Shown here piece by piece: positions 50,132 to 51,729 of a DNA stretch of 51,729 nucleotides. The stretch's first letter is position 1; each line of letters starts with the position of its first letter. A program made the translations under genes and the position numbers. Source of the stretch: Actinomycetes bacterium (GTDB lineage: Bacteria > Actinomycetota > Thermoleophilia > RBG-16-64-13); the NCBI GenBank assembly GCA_024637095.1, contig JAGXFV010000043.1, positions 1-51,729 of the forward strand, read 5' to 3'. A model generated the notes under the pieces. The model ran no database searches and was not told the origin of the DNA. It saw only the letters and a program-made list of their open reading frames with translations.

Positions 50132-51422
50132 CGCTTCTCCTTCCCCCCGTCGCTTCATCTTCCGAACCCTCCGGCCACTCGCCCAATCCCATGGCGCGCA
50201 GCAGTTCGATCTGGTCACGAATGACCGCCCCCAGGCGCCGCACACCCTCCTGCAACCTCTCCTCGGGGACGGCGCTGAAGGAAAGCCGCATGCTCTGCTC
50301 CCCCTCGCCATTGACGAAGAAGGCCGCTCCTTTGACGAAAGCCACGTTCTCGTCGATCGCCTTGACCAGCAGATCGGCCGTGTCCAGGGGCCCGGGCAGG
50401 GTGGCCCAGACGAAGAAACCGCCCTCGGGCACCGTCCAATGGGATCCCCGGGGAAGCTCCTCGCCGAGGGCCTTCAGCATGGCGTCGCGACGGCCACGAT
50501 AGATGCCGCGCTGCTTGTCCACGTAATCCCGCCAGGCGCCGCTTGCCACGAATCCATGTACGAATAGCTGGTTGTAAGGGCTGGAACACAGGTCCGTCGC
50601 CTGCTTGCCGAAGATCACCTTGCCCAGGATGGGAGGCGGCGCCACGATCCAGCCGACGCGTATCCCCGGCGAGATGATCTTGGAGAACGAGCCCAGGTAG
50701 ACCACGTTGTCGTGCTTGTCCAGCGAAAGCAGCGTGGGGAGCGGTTCTCCCTCGAAGCGGAGTAATCCATAGGGATTGTCCTCGACGAGGATGAAGGCCC
50801 ACTCCTCCGCCAACTCCACCAGACGTCGGCGGCGCTCGAGGCTCATGGTGGTGCCCCCGGGGTTACTAAAGTTGGGGACCACGTAAACCAGCTTGACCCG
50901 ATACCCCCCGCCCCGCAGTTCCGCCAGTGCGGCCTCCAGCTCCTCGATCACCATTCCCTGATCGTCCATGGCCACGTGGCGGACGTCGGCCTCGTAGGTG
51001 GAAAAGGTGGTAAGGGCGCCGGCGTAGGCGGGGCCTTCGGTCAGCACCACATCCCCCGGATCGACGAAAGTCTTGGTGATCAGGTCTATGGCCTGCTGGC
51101 CGCCCGTCGTGACCAGCACGTGGGCGGGATCGATCTGAGTGCCCTCTGCCGCCATCACCTGGGCGATGTCCTCTTTGAGAAAATCAAAGCCCTCGGTGGG
51201 ACCGTACTGCAGAGAAAGGGCGAGATTCTCCGTCCCGATGTCCGCGGTGATTCGCCGGAAGACCTCCGCCGGAAACGCATCGGTCGCAGGGAGCCCACCG
51301 GCCAGCGAGATGATCTCCGGCCGAGCGGTCAGACTCATCAGGTCGCGCATGGCCGATGAGCGCATGACCCGGGTCCGGCCGGCGTAGCGGCTTTCGTACT
51401 TGTCTGTGTGGTGTCTCCTCAT
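50124..51422 (-). CDS. PLP-dependent aminotransferase (class I, MocR/LysN-like, 2-aminoadipate type)
   Basis: 432-residue fold-type I aminotransferase. ISLAGGLPATDAFPAEVF and LQYGPTEGFDFLKEDIA start the fold, VLVTTGGQQAIDLITKTFVD and LTEGPAYAGAL bind the cofactor, VVPNFSNPGGTTMS and ILVEDNPYGLLRF carry the PLP Asn and Asp, and YLGSFSKIISPGIRVGWI holds the Schiff-base Lys. The class is typical of 2-aminoadipate or multi-substrate aminotransferases; being next to ddl could suggest amino-acid supply for the wall, but this is not established. ATG 51422 has weak upstream signals, and the protein is full length. Confidence 0.92.
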   Translation of the reverse strand: MRRHHTDKYESRYAGRTRVMRSSAMRDLMSLTARPEIISLAGGLPATDAFPAEVFRRITADIGTENLALSLQYGPTEGFDFLKEDIAQVMAAEGTQIDPAHVLVTTGGQQAIDLITKTFVDPGDVVLTEGPAYAGALTTFSTYEADVRHVAMDDQGMVIEELEAALAELRGGGYRVKLVYVVPNFSNPGGTTMSLERRRRLVELAEEWAFILVEDNPYGLLRFEGEPLPTLLSLDKHDNVVYLGSFSKIISPGIRVGWIVAPPPILGKVIFGKQATDLCSSPYNQLFVHGFVASGAWRDYVDKQRGIYRGRRDAMLKALGEELPRGSHWTVPEGGFFVWATLPGPLDTADLLVKAIDENVAFVKGAAFFVNGEGEQSMRLSFSAVPEERLQEGVRRLGAVIRDQIELLRAMGLGEWPEGSEDEATGGRRSDG

Positions 51423-51454
51423 CGCGTCTGACGGGCAGTATATCGAGCGTGAGG

Positions 51455-51463
51455 TGCTAAAAT
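51455..51463 (+). promoter_or_regulatory. Extended -10 element before the DUF4126 gene
   Basis: TGCTAAAAT ends 9 bases before ATG 51473, so transcription would start at or next to the start codon. This suggests a leaderless message. The same nine bases precede tRNA-Arg on the other strand. Confidence 0.45.
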
Positions 51464-51472
51464 CGCGGCCGC

Positions 51473-51729
51473 ATGGACTTCTTGTTCACCAGCCTGATAG
51501 CCACCATCGCCCTCGGAGCGGGACTCGCAAGCCTCGCCGGGGTACGGGCCTTCCTGCCTCTGGCCATCGTGGGCCTGCTGGGCCGGCTCGACATCTTCTC
51601 GACGATGGACTTCACCGGTACCGGATTCGCCTTTCTCGAGTCGTCTTGGGTTCTGGCCCTCCTCTTGACCCTCGCCGTCATCGAGATCGGGGGCGACAAG
51701 GTCCCGGTGGTCGATTCCGTCCAGGACCT
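51473..51729 (+). CDS. DUF4126-family membrane protein (5' part, cut by window edge)
   Basis: Starts MDFLFTSLIATIALGAGLAS and continues to the window end, 85 full codons. LAGVRAFLPLAIVGLLGRLD and LTLAVIEIGGDKVPVVDSV are the DUF4126 signature (RAFLP and EI-DK-P). Two or more hydrophobic segments are visible. The function of the family is not known. The start is supported by the membrane-like beginning and the promoter element just before it; GAGGTG is a little too far for a normal ribosome site. Confidence 0.85.
   Translation, partial: MDFLFTSLIATIALGAGLASLAGVRAFLPLAIVGLLGRLDIFSTMDFTGTGFAFLESSWVLALLLTLAVIEIGGDKVPVVDSVQD

Overview
The window is high-GC DNA (for example 73% by hand count at 31021-31080) with many GTG and TTG starts and clear Shine-Dalgarno sites. 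It carries S-layer homology (SLH) repeats, a C-terminal FPFTG sorting-type signal, a D-Ala-D-Ala ligase and a RodZ-like protein, and no lipid A or outer-membrane genes. I infer a Gram-positive-type bacterium, most likely a deep-branching or environmental member of the Actinomycetota. I cannot place it further from sequence alone.

The left half (about 0.4-25 kb) is a surface-polysaccharide locus. It holds a Wzx-like flippase, a Wzy/O-antigen-ligase-like membrane protein, three GT4 glycosyltransferases, a polysaccharide pyruvyl transferase family protein, a GT-B-like protein, a GT2 enzyme with membrane tail, a Wzz/tyrosine-kinase fusion, and a membrane-bound FlaA1/CapD-type nucleotide-sugar 4,6-dehydratase. 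At its centre (10410-19985) is a nine-gene plus-strand operon, mostly joined by 4-base stop/start overlaps. It encodes a nonulosonic-acid (legionaminic/sialic-type) pathway: SDR, LegC-type aminotransferase, NeuD-type acyltransferase, CMP-sugar synthetase, GT2, NeuB-type synthase, an unassigned NodB-like protein, a PtmE-like guanylyltransferase with duplicated CBS pairs, and a DUF4910/DUF2172 aminopeptidase-like protein.

The middle (25-36.4 kb) starts with a secreted TIG/metalloprotease/SLH protein. SLH domains classically bind pyruvylated cell-wall polymers, which links it to the pyruvyl transferase nearby. Then follow a fumarylacetoacetate-hydrolase family enzyme, a truncated IclR regulator, a GNAT-Gfo/Idh/MocA fusion, ahcY with a PfkB kinase, a second O-antigen-ligase-like protein with a long soluble tail, and a small secreted protein with the FPFTG-type tail.

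The right part (36.5-51.7 kb) has a second Wzz/tyrosine kinase, a LysR regulator, a RodZ-like protein, an N-formylglutamate amidohydrolase, an alpha/beta hydrolase plus phosphoribosyltransferase pair, a DUF2267 protein, a YihY/BrkB protein, a 71-residue hypothetical, an OmpR-type two-component system, a Lys/Ala/Pro-rich membrane protein, tRNA-Arg(CCT), a methyltransferase-ddl-aminotransferase run, and the start of a DUF4126 gene cut by the window edge.

At the far left edge, on the minus strand, is a GEMM-I (cyclic-di-GMP class I) riboswitch followed by a Shine-Dalgarno site, so its target gene begins just outside the window. I see no insertion sequences, CRISPR arrays, rRNA or replication origin.
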